Numbered from the stretch's first letter, positions 24,091-34,539 are shown. The stretch: DNA of 64,000 nucleotides from Candidatus Thiodiazotropha sp. CDECU1 (GCF_963455295.1 NZ_OY734020.1:1860001-1924000); one strand, 5' to 3'. Numbers and translations: made by a program. The notes: generated by a model not told the origin, from the letters alone.

Positions 24091-25062
24091 GTGAAATTGT
24101 TTGAGCTGTTTTGCAAAAAGCGGGCAAAAAAACCCATATACTTTATAATTGAACAATCAAACTGTGCGCTGAAACCTATGGATGGATTCTCAACAATGCG
24201 TGTCTGGCAAGGGATATTGCACATTCCAGCAACCTACCTGAGAGGAGGGTTTCTCCTCGGAGCCTATGCTGAAGTGAAATCGAGAAGATTTGATACAGAT
24301 GCTGTGCTTGAGAAAATATTACAGCACGACAAAGAGGGGTTCGTCTCTTTCTATGAACGCTACAGGGGGCGTGTCTACCGCTTTATCGTCAGGCAATATG
24401 GCACTGGAGAGTATGGCAAAGCCGCCTACTATTCGGCCTGGCGACATCTGGTGATTTCAGGACTTACGAATAAAACGCCCAAGGATCTCAAGCTCTCTTT
24501 CTATCAATACCTCGGAAAGTCGGTACAAACGCCAGGGGTAGCGCAAAGCGCGGATATGCAGAGTAACTATCTACCCCGTGATATCGAACAGGATGGCAAC
24601 TGGAGTTTGGTGCTGATGGAGCACTTCAAACACCTGCCTGACGATAAAAAGCGCTACTTTCTTTTCAAGCATGAGCTGGGTATCAGTGAAACGGCCATTT
24701 CCAAGGTATTGCATGTCAGCAGAAAGAGGGTAGAAAAGGGATTGAGAATTGCAGAGTCGCAACTTCATGAGGCAATGATAGATTCCGGCTGTCCGAAAAG
24801 GCGTTCCCTGGAGAGGCTCTATCGTGAAAGTCGCGTAGTGAAACCACCTGCATCCTGGGACCGGGAGATTATCGACTCCTACAATATGTGGCTCAAACAG
24901 ACCGAGCAACCAGGTCAGCCTAAGCAGGCTCCTGCTGAACCTGCCGCTTCCCCTGGTTTGGTCGGTAAACTGGGTCTCATCAAAGATCAGGTCAGATCCA
25001 AAATTTCCACACTTGGCAAACGCTCCAGCCCAAAGGGAGCTCGGGTGCGTAAAGTTACCTAG
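24091..25062 (+). CDS. Sigma-70/ECF-like protein with a long C-terminal tail
   Basis: Up to 323 aa; the GTG at 24091 is the longest start, but ATG at 24178 or 24196 may be the real one, and no ribosome-binding site is clear. Residues about 85-135 resemble sigma region 2 (EGFVSFYERYRGRVYRFIVRQYG...AAYYSAWRHLVIS). Residues about 175-230 resemble region 4 (HFKHLPDDKKRYFLFKHELGISETAISKVLHVSRKRVEKGLRIAESQL), with the HTH in the second half. A 90-residue tail, Pro/Ala-rich then basic, follows. Region similarity is clear but weak, so a DNA-binding regulator derived from a sigma factor is also possible. No anti-sigma gene is adjacent. Confidence 0.55.
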   Translation: MKLFELFCKKRAKKPIYFIIEQSNCALKPMDGFSTMRVWQGILHIPATYLRGGFLLGAYAEVKSRRFDTDAVLEKILQHDKEGFVSFYERYRGRVYRFIVRQYGTGEYGKAAYYSAWRHLVISGLTNKTPKDLKLSFYQYLGKSVQTPGVAQSADMQSNYLPRDIEQDGNWSLVLMEHFKHLPDDKKRYFLFKHELGISETAISKVLHVSRKRVEKGLRIAESQLHEAMIDSGCPKRRSLERLYRESRVVKPPASWDREIIDSYNMWLKQTEQPGQPKQAPAEPAASPGLVGKLGLIKDQVRSKISTLGKRSSPKGARVRKVT

Positions 25063-25184
25063 GGCCTATTGGCTCAGTGTTTACGGGCTCTAATACCATG
25101 TTTGTGCGATCAAGGTAGGGAAAGTGGTTCCTGCACTCATACAGGTAGTGTAGAATTCCCGCTTTTTCCCAAGCCGGTACTGCT

Positions 25185-26283
25185 ATGCAAGATATTAATC
25201 CGATTAGCCAATCCATCGCGGATTTGAAGGGACGGGTCACCTCCCTGAGGGGGTATCTTTGACTATGAAGGCAAACAGGAGCGTTTGACCGAGGTTCTGC
25301 GTGAATTGGAAGATCCCAACGTTTGGAACGATCAGGAGCGCGCCCAGGCCCTGGGTCGGGAACGCGCCACGCTGGAAGCTGTAGTACTCACCGTCGATGA
25401 ACTCACCAACGGGCTGGCTGACGCGGGCGAATTGTTGGAAATGGCGGTGGAGGAGGGAGACGAGGCTGCTGTCGATGCTATTCAGGAAGAGCTTGCGGAT
25501 TTTACCAGGAAGGTTTCGGTGCTGGAGTTTCGTCGCATGTTCTCCGGTGAGACCGACCATTGCAATGCATTTCTCGATATTCAGGCGGGCTCAGGGGGTA
25601 CGGAGGCGCAGGATTGGGCGGAGATGCTACTGCGCATGTATCTGCGATGGGGTGAACATCGTGGTTTCAAGACCGAACTTATCGAGGTCTCCGCAGGAGA
25701 AGTGGCAGGCATCAAGAGCGCCACGGTACGCTACGAGGGGGAGTATGCCTTTGGTTGGCTACGCACTGAAATCGGGGTTCATCGCCTGGTGCGAAAATCG
25801 CCCTTCGATTCTGGAAATCGGCGCCATACCTCGTTTGCGGCAGTCTTCGTCTCCCCGGAAATCGACGATTCCATACAGGTAGAGATCAATCCCGCTGACC
25901 TGCGAATCGATGTCTACCGCGCCAGCGGTGCGGGGGGGCAGCATGTCAACCGGACCGAATCGGCGGTGAGAATCACCCACAATCCCACAGGTATCGTGGT
26001 GCAGTGCCAGAACGATCGTTCCCAGCATAAGAACAAGGCCACGGCGATGAAGCAGCTGAAGGCCAAGTTATACGAATTCGAGATGCAGAAACGAAATGCC
26101 TCGCAACAGGAGCTGGAGGAGAGCAAATCAGATATCGGCTGGGGCAGCCAGATTCGCAGTTATGTCCTCGATGCTTCCCGGATCAAGGATCTGCGCACCG
26201 GCGTTGAGACAGGTAATACCCAGGCGGTGCTCGATGGTGGACTCGACATGTTTATCGAGGCGAGCCTCAAAAGCGGGGTGTAA
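25185..26283 (+). CDS. prfB: Peptide chain release factor 2, with programmed +1 frameshift
   Basis: RF2 recognises UGA and UAA stop codons. Translation starts at ATG 25185 and runs 25 codons to an in-frame TGA at 25260-25262; a +1 shift continues at GAC 25261 to the stop at 26283, giving 365 aa, the length of E. coli RF2. The anticodon-like SPF tripeptide ([12 protein letters not shown]) and the catalytic GGQ loop ([15 protein letters not shown]) are present. Low RF2 slows termination at the internal UGA and favours the shift, so the gene autoregulates. It is followed by lysS, as in many gammaproteobacteria. Confidence 0.96.
25248..25263 (+). promoter_or_regulatory. prfB programmed +1 frameshift site
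   Basis: AGGGGG at 25248-25253 acts as an internal Shine-Dalgarno, followed by TAT, the slippery CTT (25257-25259) and TGA-C. This is the canonical arrangement: SD-like element three bases before CTT-TGA-C. Confidence 0.95.
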
Positions 26284-26367
26284 CCACTTGACCACCGCCA
26301 CTTGAAAATGTCCGCAGACCGATCTTAAGAAAGTTTGAAATCAGTAAATATTTGAGTTGATTAGACC

Positions 26368-27861
26368 ATGAATGACGAGACCCAGGACGAAAACAAGCTG
26401 ATTGCCCAGCGTCGTGACAAGCTGCAACAGATGCGCGACAGCGGGAATGCCTTTCCCAACGATTTCCGCCGCAACAGCATGGCCGGAGAGTTACATGCCG
26501 AGTATGGGGAGAAGTCGGGTGAGGAGCTGGAGGGTTCGGGACTGCGGGTCAAATTAGCCGGTCGCATGATGAGCCGGCGGGTCATGGGCAAGGCGAGCTT
26601 TGCCCATCTTCAGGATATGTCGGGACGCATGCAGCTCTTCGTGCAGCGAGACTCACTCGAAGAAGGTGTCTATAACAGCCAATTCAAGAAGTGGGATATC
26701 GGTGACATCATCGGTGCCGAAGGGGTGCTGTTCAAGACCAAAACCGGTGAGCTTTCGGTGAAGGTCGACAATCTGCGCTTGTTGACCAAGGCGCTGCGCC
26801 CACTGCCGGAAAAGTTTCACGGCCTCTCCGATCAGGAGCTTCGCTATCGTCAGCGCTATGTCGACCTGATCATGAACGAGGCGTCGCGGAATACCTTTCA
26901 GTTACGCACCCGTATCGTGCAGTTCATTCGCAACTTTCTCGATCAGCGCGGTTTCCTGGAAGTGGAGACACCGATGATGCAGGTGATACCCGGCGGCGCC
27001 ACCGCAAGACCTTTTGCTACCCGTCACAACGCCCTGGATATGGATATGTTTCTGCGTATCGCCCCGGAGCTCTATCTGAAACGCTTGGTGGTGGGGGGAT
27101 TCGAAAGGGTCTACGAGATCAACCGCAACTTCCGTAACGAAGGGCTCTCCACCCGCCACAATCCCGAATTCACCATGCTGGAGTTCTACGAAGCCTATGC
27201 CGACTACAACGATCTGATGGATTTGACCGAGGCGATGCTGCGGGGGCTATGTCAGGAGGTATTGGGAAGCGCCGAGGTCTCCTACCAGGGAGAGCGTTAC
27301 GATTTTGCCAGCCCCTTCCAGCGCATGACGGTCAAGGAGTCAATCTGCCATTTCAACCAGGAGATCACTACGCAGATGCTGGATGATGAGGCCCAGGCCC
27401 GGGGCATAGCCGAGAGGATGGAGATCCCCCTCAAGCCCAGCTATGGGCTTGGCAAGATACAGATCGAGATATTCGAAAAGAGTGTGGAACATCGCTTGAT
27501 GAATCCCACCTTCATCACCGCCTATCCCACCGAGGTCTCACCCCTGGCGAGACGCAACGACGACGATCCTTTCGTCACCGACCGGTTCGAGTTTTTCGTC
27601 GGTGGCCGCGAGATCGCTAACGGCTTTTCCGAGCTCAACGATGCGGAGGATCAGGCCGAGCGTTTTCGCCAACAGGTGGAGGAGAAGGAGGCCGGGGACG
27701 ATGAAGCGATGCACTACGATGCCGACTATGTGCGGGCCCTTGAGCACGGCATGCCCCCTACCGCCGGCGAGGGGATAGGCATAGACCGGCTGGTGATGCT
27801 GCTCACCGACTCCCCCTCGATCCGTGATGTACTGCTGTTTCCGCACATGCGGCCGGAGTAG
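26368..27861 (+). CDS. lysS: Lysyl-tRNA synthetase, class II
   Basis: 497 aa. An N-terminal OB-fold anticodon-binding domain ([32 protein letters not shown]) is followed by the class II core: motif 1 around [16 protein letters not shown], motif 2 [20 protein letters not shown], and motif 3 [13 protein letters not shown]. It charges tRNA-Lys. It lies 84 bp downstream of prfB, the usual pair. Confidence 0.97.
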   Translation: MNDETQDENKLIAQRRDKLQQMRDSGNAFPNDFRRNSMAGELHAEYGEKSGEELEGSGLRVKLAGRMMSRRVMGKASFAHLQDMSGRMQLFVQRDSLEEGVYNSQFKKWDIGDIIGAEGVLFKTKTGELSVKVDNLRLLTKALRPLPEKFHGLSDQELRYRQRYVDLIMNEASRNTFQLRTRIVQFIRNFLDQRGFLEVETPMMQVIPGGATARPFATRHNALDMDMFLRIAPELYLKRLVVGGFERVYEINRNFRNEGLSTRHNPEFTMLEFYEAYADYNDLMDLTEAMLRGLCQEVLGSAEVSYQGERYDFASPFQRMTVKESICHFNQEITTQMLDDEAQARGIAERMEIPLKPSYGLGKIQIEIFEKSVEHRLMNPTFITAYPTEVSPLARRNDDDPFVTDRFEFFVGGREIANGFSELNDAEDQAERFRQQVEEKEAGDDEAMHYDADYVRALEHGMPPTAGEGIGIDRLVMLLTDSPSIRDVLLFPHMRPE

Positions 27862-27873
27862 CGATCAACGCAA

Positions 27874-29856
27874 CTAGAGGCCATATAAAAGCAGCCCCTC
27901 CGCATGCTCCAAATGGTGTGGGGTACCGGCCAGCACCAGCACATCCCCTGCCTGCAGTCGTGTCTCGGGTTCCGGTGCCTCGCCCCTGATGCCGCCGCGG
28001 CGTACCGCGGTGACACTTACATCCCAATCCCACAGGTGCAGGTCCTGTATGGTGTGGCCCACCGCGAAGGCGCGTTCAGGCAGGGTGACGGTATGCAGGC
28101 GTTCCTGAAAGCCCTCGTCGTGCTCGATATCGATGGCCTCTTCGCCGTGGTAGAAATCCCGCAGCAGTTTGTAGTGGTTTTCACGGATCTCACGCATGAT
28201 CTTGAGGATGCGGGAACCCGGCACCTTCAGCAGCAGCAGGAGCTGCCCGCCCATCATCAGGCTGGCCTCCACCGCCTCCGGCATAACCTCGGCTGCGCCT
28301 GCTGCTTCCAGTTCCTCCAAATGGGTGTCGTCTTTGGTACGTACCAGGACGGGTAGTTCAGGGATCAGTTTACGGATGTGATGCAGGATCTGTAGTGCTG
28401 TGGCGTGGTCCTCAATGGTGATCACCACTACACCGGCCCGTTCAATACCGGCCGCGTGCATGATCTCATGACGGGTGGCGTCTCCGAAATGGACCGGTTC
28501 ACCCGCCTCATGGGCCTCTCTGACTACTGTGGGATCCAGGTCCAGGGCCACATAGGGGAAACCCTCGTGATCCAGGAGTCGGCCGAGATTCTGACCGATG
28601 CGACCATAGCCGCAGATGATGACATGCTGATCCATTCCTTCGGCTTCATGCTCCAGGTCCTGGGTGATGACAAAATCCTGGTCAGAGGGGTGTAAATTAC
28701 AGAATTTCTCAGTCAGCTTGCCGTTATAGCGAATCAGAAACGGTGAGATCGCCATGCTGATGATGATGGCGGCAAACAACATCTGTCCCGCTTCTCCAGG
28801 GATCAGAGAGGATTGCAGGGACAGATCCAGCAGTACGAATCCGAATTCACCACCTTGTGCCAATAACAGTCCTGAGCGGAATGCGGTTGCCAGGGAACGC
28901 TTGGTTTGACGCACCAGCAGCAGGATTATGCTGGCTTTGGCTGCGATCAAGGCAGCAGCGATAATGAATACCCAGTGAAGTTGGGGTAACAGGGACATGA
29001 GATCGACCCGCATCCCCACGGTGACGAAGAAGAGCCCCAGCAGGACATCCTGAAATGGGCGGATATCGGCCTCGATCTGATGACGATACTCGGTCTCACC
29101 CAACATCATGCCAGCCAGGAAGGCGCCCAGGGCAAGAGAGAGCCCGGCCTCATGGGTCAACCAGGCAGCGGCCAGGGATACCAGGAGAACTGTCAGGGTG
29201 AAGAGTTCGGCTGAACGGGCGCGGGCGATCTCATGAAACAGGGGGCGCAAGGCCCAGTGACCAATCGCCATGATCACGGCAAATACCACTGAGGCCTTGA
29301 ATAGGGCCCAGGAGAGGGGTATCAGCAAACCCTGCTCCGCATCGCTGACCAGGATCGGAATGACAACCAGCAACGGGATTACCGCCAGATCCTGGAACAG
29401 CAGGATACTGACCCCCACCCGACCATGCCCGGTATTCAGCTCAACCTGCTCTGAGAGCTGTTTGATGACGATGGCGGTTGAGGAGAGGGCCAGGATTGCG
29501 CCGGTAATCACCGCGGCTGCCAATTCGAGTCCCAGCAGCCAGGCTATGCCGCCGGCAATCAGTGCCGTGAGCAATACCTGACTGCCACCGAGACCGAATA
29601 CAGCACCTTTCATGGCGATCATCTGTGGCAGGGAAAATTCCAGTCCGATGGCAAACAACAGAAACACAACCCCGAACTCTGCCAGAAACTGGGTCTCCTC
29701 ATTGGAAGCGATCACACCTGAGCCGAAGGGACCGACCAGGATCCCGACTATTAGATAGCCGAGTATGGGTGGTAGGTGCAGACGCTTGAACAGGGTCACT
29801 GTTATTACCGCGACCCCGAGTAATATGAGGATGATCTGCAGCGTGTGGATATTCAT
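27874..29856 (-). CDS. Kef-type monovalent cation:proton antiporter (CPA2) with RCK domain
   Basis: 660 aa. Residues 1-385 form a CPA2 antiporter with about 12 membrane helices (PPILGYLIVGILVGPFGSG, FAIGLEFSLPQM, FQDLAVIPLLV). Residues about 410-530 are an RCK/TrkA-N domain with Rossmann motif HVIICGYGRIGQNLGRLLDHEGF. Residues about 570-660 are a TrkA-C domain. It most likely exchanges potassium (or sodium) for protons, gated by nucleotide or a thiol conjugate. No KefF/KefG-type ancillary gene is adjacent. Convergent with lysS. Confidence 0.9.
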   Translation of the reverse strand: MNIHTLQIILILLGVAVITVTLFKRLHLPPILGYLIVGILVGPFGSGVIASNEETQFLAEFGVVFLLFAIGLEFSLPQMIAMKGAVFGLGGSQVLLTALIAGGIAWLLGLELAAAVITGAILALSSTAIVIKQLSEQVELNTGHGRVGVSILLFQDLAVIPLLVVIPILVSDAEQGLLIPLSWALFKASVVFAVIMAIGHWALRPLFHEIARARSAELFTLTVLLVSLAAAWLTHEAGLSLALGAFLAGMMLGETEYRHQIEADIRPFQDVLLGLFFVTVGMRVDLMSLLPQLHWVFIIAAALIAAKASIILLLVRQTKRSLATAFRSGLLLAQGGEFGFVLLDLSLQSSLIPGEAGQMLFAAIIISMAISPFLIRYNGKLTEKFCNLHPSDQDFVITQDLEHEAEGMDQHVIICGYGRIGQNLGRLLDHEGFPYVALDLDPTVVREAHEAGEPVHFGDATRHEIMHAAGIERAGVVVITIEDHATALQILHHIRKLIPELPVLVRTKDDTHLEELEAAGAAEVMPEAVEASLMMGGQLLLLLKVPGSRILKIMREIRENHYKLLRDFYHGEEAIDIEHDEGFQERLHTVTLPERAFAVGHTIQDLHLWDWDVSVTAVRRGGIRGEAPEPETRLQAGDVLVLAGTPHHLEHAEGLLLYGL

Positions 29857-29986
29857 TTAGGGGCAAGTTTGCTGGTATTGATGGAATAAATCCAATCACA
29901 CTGTAGATTAGGTGAGATAAGCCATGGGGGTTTAAACGGTTAAATGTTAAAATCCGATTTTCAATGCAATCAGAATAGATAATTAA

Positions 29987-32329
29987 GTGGCAAACAAAAA
30001 AAGCAGCAGACGATCCAGCGGGAAAGATCCCCATCGTGCCCGCGAGGCACGTAAGTACGAGAATCCGATCCCAAGTCGTGAGTTCATCATGGAGACCCTG
30101 GAAACAGAGGGTGTCCCGATGGATATGTCATCCCTTGCCGATCGCCTTGACCTTGCGTCGGAAGAGCAGCTGGAAGCGCTGCGCCGTCGCTTGCGCGCAA
30201 TGCAGCGGGACGGGCAGCTGGTGTGTAACCGGAATGACAACTACTGCCTGGTCAACAAGCGCGACCTGATCGTCGGGCGGGTTATCGGGCATGCGGATGG
30301 ATTCGGTTTTCTCAGGCCTGATGATGGCGGTGACGATCTCTATCTCTCCTTCAAGGAGATGCGTTCTGTATTTCACGACGACCGGGCCGTGGTCAGGGTG
30401 ACCGGCATGGATCGTCGCAATCGTCTGGAAGGGGCGGTGGTAGAGGTATTGGAACGTAACACCCGCAATGTCGCTGGTCGCCTCTATATGGAGACAGGTG
30501 TGGGTTTCGTGGTGCCCGATTCCAAACGCCTGAGCAAGGATGTGGTCATCCCGAGCAACGAGATCGGTAACGCCAGGCAGGGACAGATGGTGGTGGCCGA
30601 GATTCTGGATCAACCCACCAAACGTACTCCCCCCATTGGCCGCATCACAGAGGTTCTGGGCGATCATCTGGGGCCGGGCATGGAGACCGATATCGCCATT
30701 CGCACCCACAGCATACCGATCGATTGGCCGGATGAGGTGGAACAACAGATCGGTACTATCAAATCTGAAGTGGCAGAGACGGATAAGAAGGACAGGGTCG
30801 ATTTACGTAAGCTACCGCTGGTGACCATCGATGGCGCAGATGCCAGGGATTTCGACGACGCGGTCTACTGCGAACCAAAACCGAAAGGGTGGCGCCTGCT
30901 TGTCTGCATCGCTGATGTCTCTCACTACGTGGAACCGGGCAGTGCCCTGGACAGTGAGGCGCGAATCAGGGGAAATTCGGTCTATTTTCCTGATCGGGTC
31001 ATCCCCATGCTGCCGGAATTGTTGTCGAATGGCCTCTGCTCCATCAATCCACAGGTAGACCGGCTGTGTATGACCTGCGAGCTGTTCATCGATACCAGCG
31101 GAAAAGTGACAAGGTCGAAGTTTTATCCGGCTGTGATGCGCTCCCATGCGCGACTGATCTACGATGATGTGGCGGCAATGCTCGAGGGTGATGCCAGGCT
31201 GGGTAAGCAACACGCGAAAATACTGCCTCATCTGCAGCATCTGAATCAACTCTACCAGGTGCTTCTGGAACAGCGGGCCATGCGAGGCGCCATCGATTTC
31301 GATACCACCGAGACACGGATTGAATTCAATGAGATGAAGCGTGTCGAGAGAATCGTGCCGGTAGTGCGCAACGATGCACACCGCATCATCGAGGAGTGTA
31401 TGCTGGCGGCGAACGTGGCGGCGGCGCGTTTCCTGTTACGTAAAAAGCAGCCGGCGCTGTATCGTATCCATGAAGGTCCTGCGGATGAGAAGCTGACCGA
31501 TCTGAGGGAGTTTCTGGGTGAACTGGGGTTGAGTCTCCCCGGGGGCAAGAAACCCAAGGCAGCCGACTATGCGATTCTGCTCGATCAGATCAAAGGGCGG
31601 GCGGACAGGCATCTTATCCAGACAGTATTGCTGCGCTCTCTCTCACAAGCACTCTACAGTTCGGATAACGTGGGTCATTTCGGTCTCTCTTACCAGGCCT
31701 ACACCCACTTTACCTCGCCGATACGACGTTACCCCGATCTGATTGTCCACCGTGCGCTTAAACATGCCATAAACCGGGGTAGCGCGGACGACTTCGACTA
31801 CACCAAGGCGGAGCTTCAAGCCCTGGGTGAACACTGCTCGAGCACGGAACGCAAAGCGGATGAGGCGACCCGGGACGCCCTCGATTGGCTGAAGTGCGAA
31901 TATATGCAGGACAAGGTTGGCGAGACCTTCAATGGGATTATCACCAGCGTCAACTCGTTTGGTGTCTTCGTGGAGCTGGAAGAGATCTATGTTGACGGCC
32001 TGGTGCATATTACAGCACTCCAAAATGACTACTATCACTACGACCCGGTGGGGCACCGTCTGACCGGTGAGCGTACCGGCAGGGTATTGCGATTGGGTGA
32101 TCCCCTGACCATCGTCGTGGCCAAGGTCAACCTGGATGACCGCAAGATCGACTTCGTGCCCGCCGATGGAGGGGGCCAGACCACTGGCAAGAAAAGAAAA
32201 TCACGTCGTTCCGAGAGCGGTCCAGGCAGCTCAAAGGCGAGTAAAGCCAAGGCGTCCGGCAAGGAGAAAAGGTCTGGTAAAAAGAAGCAACGGAGAAAAC
32301 GATCTAAATCCACTTCGAAGAAACACTGA
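29987..32329 (+). CDS. rnr: Ribonuclease R
   Basis: 780 aa, GTG start. Order: an N-terminal HTH-like region, cold-shock domains, an RNB catalytic domain (DGADARDFDDAVYCE near residue 280 with the metal-binding aspartates), a C-terminal S1 domain (VGETFNGIITSVNSFGVFVEL) and a long Lys/Arg/Ser tail. A 3'-to-5' exoribonuclease that degrades structured RNA and trims rRNA. Its stop overlaps the rlmB start (ATGA), and rnr-rlmB is a standard pair. Confidence 0.96.
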   Translation: MANKKSSRRSSGKDPHRAREARKYENPIPSREFIMETLETEGVPMDMSSLADRLDLASEEQLEALRRRLRAMQRDGQLVCNRNDNYCLVNKRDLIVGRVIGHADGFGFLRPDDGGDDLYLSFKEMRSVFHDDRAVVRVTGMDRRNRLEGAVVEVLERNTRNVAGRLYMETGVGFVVPDSKRLSKDVVIPSNEIGNARQGQMVVAEILDQPTKRTPPIGRITEVLGDHLGPGMETDIAIRTHSIPIDWPDEVEQQIGTIKSEVAETDKKDRVDLRKLPLVTIDGADARDFDDAVYCEPKPKGWRLLVCIADVSHYVEPGSALDSEARIRGNSVYFPDRVIPMLPELLSNGLCSINPQVDRLCMTCELFIDTSGKVTRSKFYPAVMRSHARLIYDDVAAMLEGDARLGKQHAKILPHLQHLNQLYQVLLEQRAMRGAIDFDTTETRIEFNEMKRVERIVPVVRNDAHRIIEECMLAANVAAARFLLRKKQPALYRIHEGPADEKLTDLREFLGELGLSLPGGKKPKAADYAILLDQIKGRADRHLIQTVLLRSLSQALYSSDNVGHFGLSYQAYTHFTSPIRRYPDLIVHRALKHAINRGSADDFDYTKAELQALGEHCSSTERKADEATRDALDWLKCEYMQDKVGETFNGIITSVNSFGVFVELEEIYVDGLVHITALQNDYYHYDPVGHRLTGERTGRVLRLGDPLTIVVAKVNLDDRKIDFVPADGGGQTTGKKRKSRRSESGPGSSKASKAKASGKEKRSGKKKQRRKRSKSTSKKH

Positions 32330-33075
32330 TGTCTGATGATCAGACATGGGTGCTGGGTCTGCATGCCGTAAAATCAGCACTCCAGCGTAAGGATGGGGCG
32401 GAAGAGCTGCTGGTGGACAGCAAACGACAGGATGGTCGAATTAAAGAGATCCTTGGGCTGGCCGAAACAGCCGGTATCCCATGTCAACGCATTCCAGGCA
32501 GGGTGTTGGATGAACGGGTGCATGGAGAGAAGCATCAGGGTGTGGCGTTGCGTGTTCGGCAACGGCAGACACAGGATGAGCCCTACCTGAAGGCGTTACT
32601 GAAAAGGTTAGAGAAACAGCCATTTCTGCTGATCCTAGACGGGGTCCAGGATCCGCACAATTTAGGGGCCTGTCTAAGGAGTGCCGATGGCGCAGGCGTG
32701 GATGCGATTGTCGCTCCCAGGGATCGCTCAGTGGCACTGACGGCTACGGTCAGAAAGGTGGCGAGCGGGGCCGCGGAAACGGTTCCCTTCATCCAGGTGG
32801 CCAACCTGGCCCGCACCCTGAAGTGGCTCAAGGCCGAGGGTGTCTGGCTGATCGGTACCGCGGGCGAGGCCACCCAAACGCTGTATGAGATCGATCTGTG
32901 TGGTGCCTTGGCGATCGTCATGGGAGGCGAGGGCAAGGGATTACGCAGACTGACCAGGGAGCAGTGTGATCTGCTGGTTAAGCTGCCAATGGCGGGAAGT
33001 GTGGAGAGCCTCAATGTTTCCGTAGCCTGTGGCATCTCTCTCTATGAAGCGGTTCGTCAGCGTGGTAACGTTTGA
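32329..33075 (+). CDS. rlmB: 23S rRNA (guanosine-2251-2'-O)-methyltransferase
   Basis: A 248-aa SpoU-family methyltransferase: N-terminal substrate-binding domain (WVLGLHAVKSALQ), then the three knot motifs: DPHNLGACLRSADGAGVDAIV, IVMGGEGKGLRRLTR and LPMAGSVESLNVSVACGISLYEA. Methylates G2251 in the ribosomal P-loop. The ATG overlaps the rnr stop. Confidence 0.96.
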   Translation: MSDDQTWVLGLHAVKSALQRKDGAEELLVDSKRQDGRIKEILGLAETAGIPCQRIPGRVLDERVHGEKHQGVALRVRQRQTQDEPYLKALLKRLEKQPFLLILDGVQDPHNLGACLRSADGAGVDAIVAPRDRSVALTATVRKVASGAAETVPFIQVANLARTLKWLKAEGVWLIGTAGEATQTLYEIDLCGALAIVMGGEGKGLRRLTREQCDLLVKLPMAGSVESLNVSVACGISLYEAVRQRGNV

Positions 33076-33119
33076 ATCAATCCGAAGGATTGCCTGTTTA
33101 AGGTATTGAGGAGACTATC

Positions 33120-33869
33120 GTGATCAGAAAATTAGCCTGCGTGTCACTGCTGACCGGTTTGATGAACATGCCTCTCCATGCCGATAGCGTATTAGGCATG
33201 ACTGCTGATGTGGATTTCTGGAACATGGATTCCTCCGGTTCCTTTGCAGATAGCAGCGATCAGCAGTCATTCGATCTCGATAGTGAACGCAATGCCATCC
33301 TGACCCTGGCATTTGAACACCCCTTGCCATTGGTTCCCAACTTCAAGGTCAGGACCAATGATCTCAGCTCTTCCGGTGATCAGCGCCTGTCGGAGAATTT
33401 CGACTACTCGGATACTACATTTCCCGCCGGCATCGATGTGAATGTTGATTTCGAGGCGCAAAACACAGATTTTATTTTCTATTACGAGATCTTTGACAAC
33501 GATACGGTATCTTTCGATCTGGGATTGAATGTCAAATACCTGGATGGCGACATCGAGGTTGAGAGCAATGGTCTGCGTGCCAGCGAGACCTTTGACGGTT
33601 ATGTGCCGATGTTTCACGGGGCGCTCCAGGTGGGGATTCCTGCCAGCCGCGTCTCCCTGTTCGGTGATCTGAGCCTCTTGAGTCTGGGTGATCATACCTT
33701 GCAAGACTATACGGCGGGGATCGCCTTCAAACTGGTCGAGAGTCTGGCGGTGGATATCAGCCTCAAGGGAGGCTATCACCGTATCTCCCTGGAACTGGAT
33801 GATCTGGACGGAATCTACACCGATTGGGATTTCGACGGCGCCTTTCTCGGTGTGCAGGCAGATTTTTAG
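33120..33869 (+). CDS. Outer membrane beta-barrel protein, TIGR04219-like
   Basis: 249 aa, GTG start after a GGAG. A signal peptide covers residues 1-21 (to PLHA). The mature part alternates hydrophobic and polar residues in short strands and ends in a C-terminal aromatic (LGVQADF), as expected for barrel insertion by BAM. The start of the mature region, GMTADVDFWNMDSSGSF, and the regular FDLD/FDY pattern match the TIGR04219 outer membrane family (recalled). Function unknown. Confidence 0.78.
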   Translation: MIRKLACVSLLTGLMNMPLHADSVLGMTADVDFWNMDSSGSFADSSDQQSFDLDSERNAILTLAFEHPLPLVPNFKVRTNDLSSSGDQRLSENFDYSDTTFPAGIDVNVDFEAQNTDFIFYYEIFDNDTVSFDLGLNVKYLDGDIEVESNGLRASETFDGYVPMFHGALQVGIPASRVSLFGDLSLLSLGDHTLQDYTAGIAFKLVESLAVDISLKGGYHRISLELDDLDGIYTDWDFDGAFLGVQADF

Positions 33870-33993
33870 GGCTATTTTTCCGCCAGTTGCAGATTTCCCC
33901 TCAAATCGGTAGAATCCGCCGCTTCCCGGTGCCCGACTGCCGCTGTTGACGTCAGCAACGACGACCTAGCGAATCGACCGGGCATCACTCCTT

Positions 33994-34016
33994 GCCTTAC
34001 CGCAGATGCGGGAGGC
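33994..34016 (+). promoter_or_regulatory. Candidate rpsF leader hairpin
   Basis: GCCT...CCGC-AGAT-GCGG...AGGC stem with a small internal loop, ending 13 bp before the Shine-Dalgarno of rpsF. S6:S18 complexes repress their own operon through a leader hairpin in many bacteria. The position fits, but I could not confirm the known binding-motif details. Confidence 0.35.
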
Positions 34017-34039
34017 TGCCTAACCCGAAAGGAGAGACA

Positions 34040-34528
34040 ATGAGGCACTATGAAGTTGTGTTCCTGGTTCATCCGGACCAGAGTGAACAGGTACCCGCTA
34101 TGATCGAGCGTTATCGTTCGGGTATCGAGACCAAGGGTGGTACGATCCACCGTCTGGAAGATTGGGGCCGCCGTCAGCTGGCCTATCCCATCAATAAAAT
34201 CCACAAGGCACACTATGTGCTGATGAACATCGAGTGTAACGCCGAGGCACTGGCCGAACTGGAGAGCGCCTTTCGTTTCAACGATGCCGTGATTCGCAAC
34301 TTGGTCATCCGCCGCGATGAGGCGCTTACCGAAGTCTCTCAACTGGCCAAGTCCCAGGAAGAGGAAGAGAGAGAGCGCGGATCATCCCGAGACCGGGATG
34401 ATGCAATGGATGCTGATGCTAATGCTGATGCGGAAGAGGAAGATGAAGTGGGTGTGGAAGAGGAAGAGATTCCCGCAGCAGCCACGGAAGCAAGCGAATC
34501 TTCGGACGATGTTAATCGAGTGGATTGA
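34040..34528 (+). CDS. rpsF: 30S ribosomal protein S6, with extended acidic tail
   Basis: 162 aa from ATG 34040, with AAAGGAG just upstream. The S6 fold covers residues 1-100 ([25 protein letters not shown]...[19 protein letters not shown]...IRNLVIR). The remaining 60 residues are Asp/Glu/Ala/Ser-rich and low-complexity ([19 protein letters not shown]). E. coli S6 is about 131-135 aa and gains glutamates from RimK after translation; here acidity is partly gene-encoded. First gene of the rpsF-rpsR-rplI-dnaB string. Confidence 0.96.
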   Translation: MRHYEVVFLVHPDQSEQVPAMIERYRSGIETKGGTIHRLEDWGRRQLAYPINKIHKAHYVLMNIECNAEALAELESAFRFNDAVIRNLVIRRDEALTEVSQLAKSQEEEERERGSSRDRDDAMDADANADAEEEDEVGVEEEEIPAAATEASESSDDVNRVD

Positions 34529-34539
34529 GAGGTATACAA

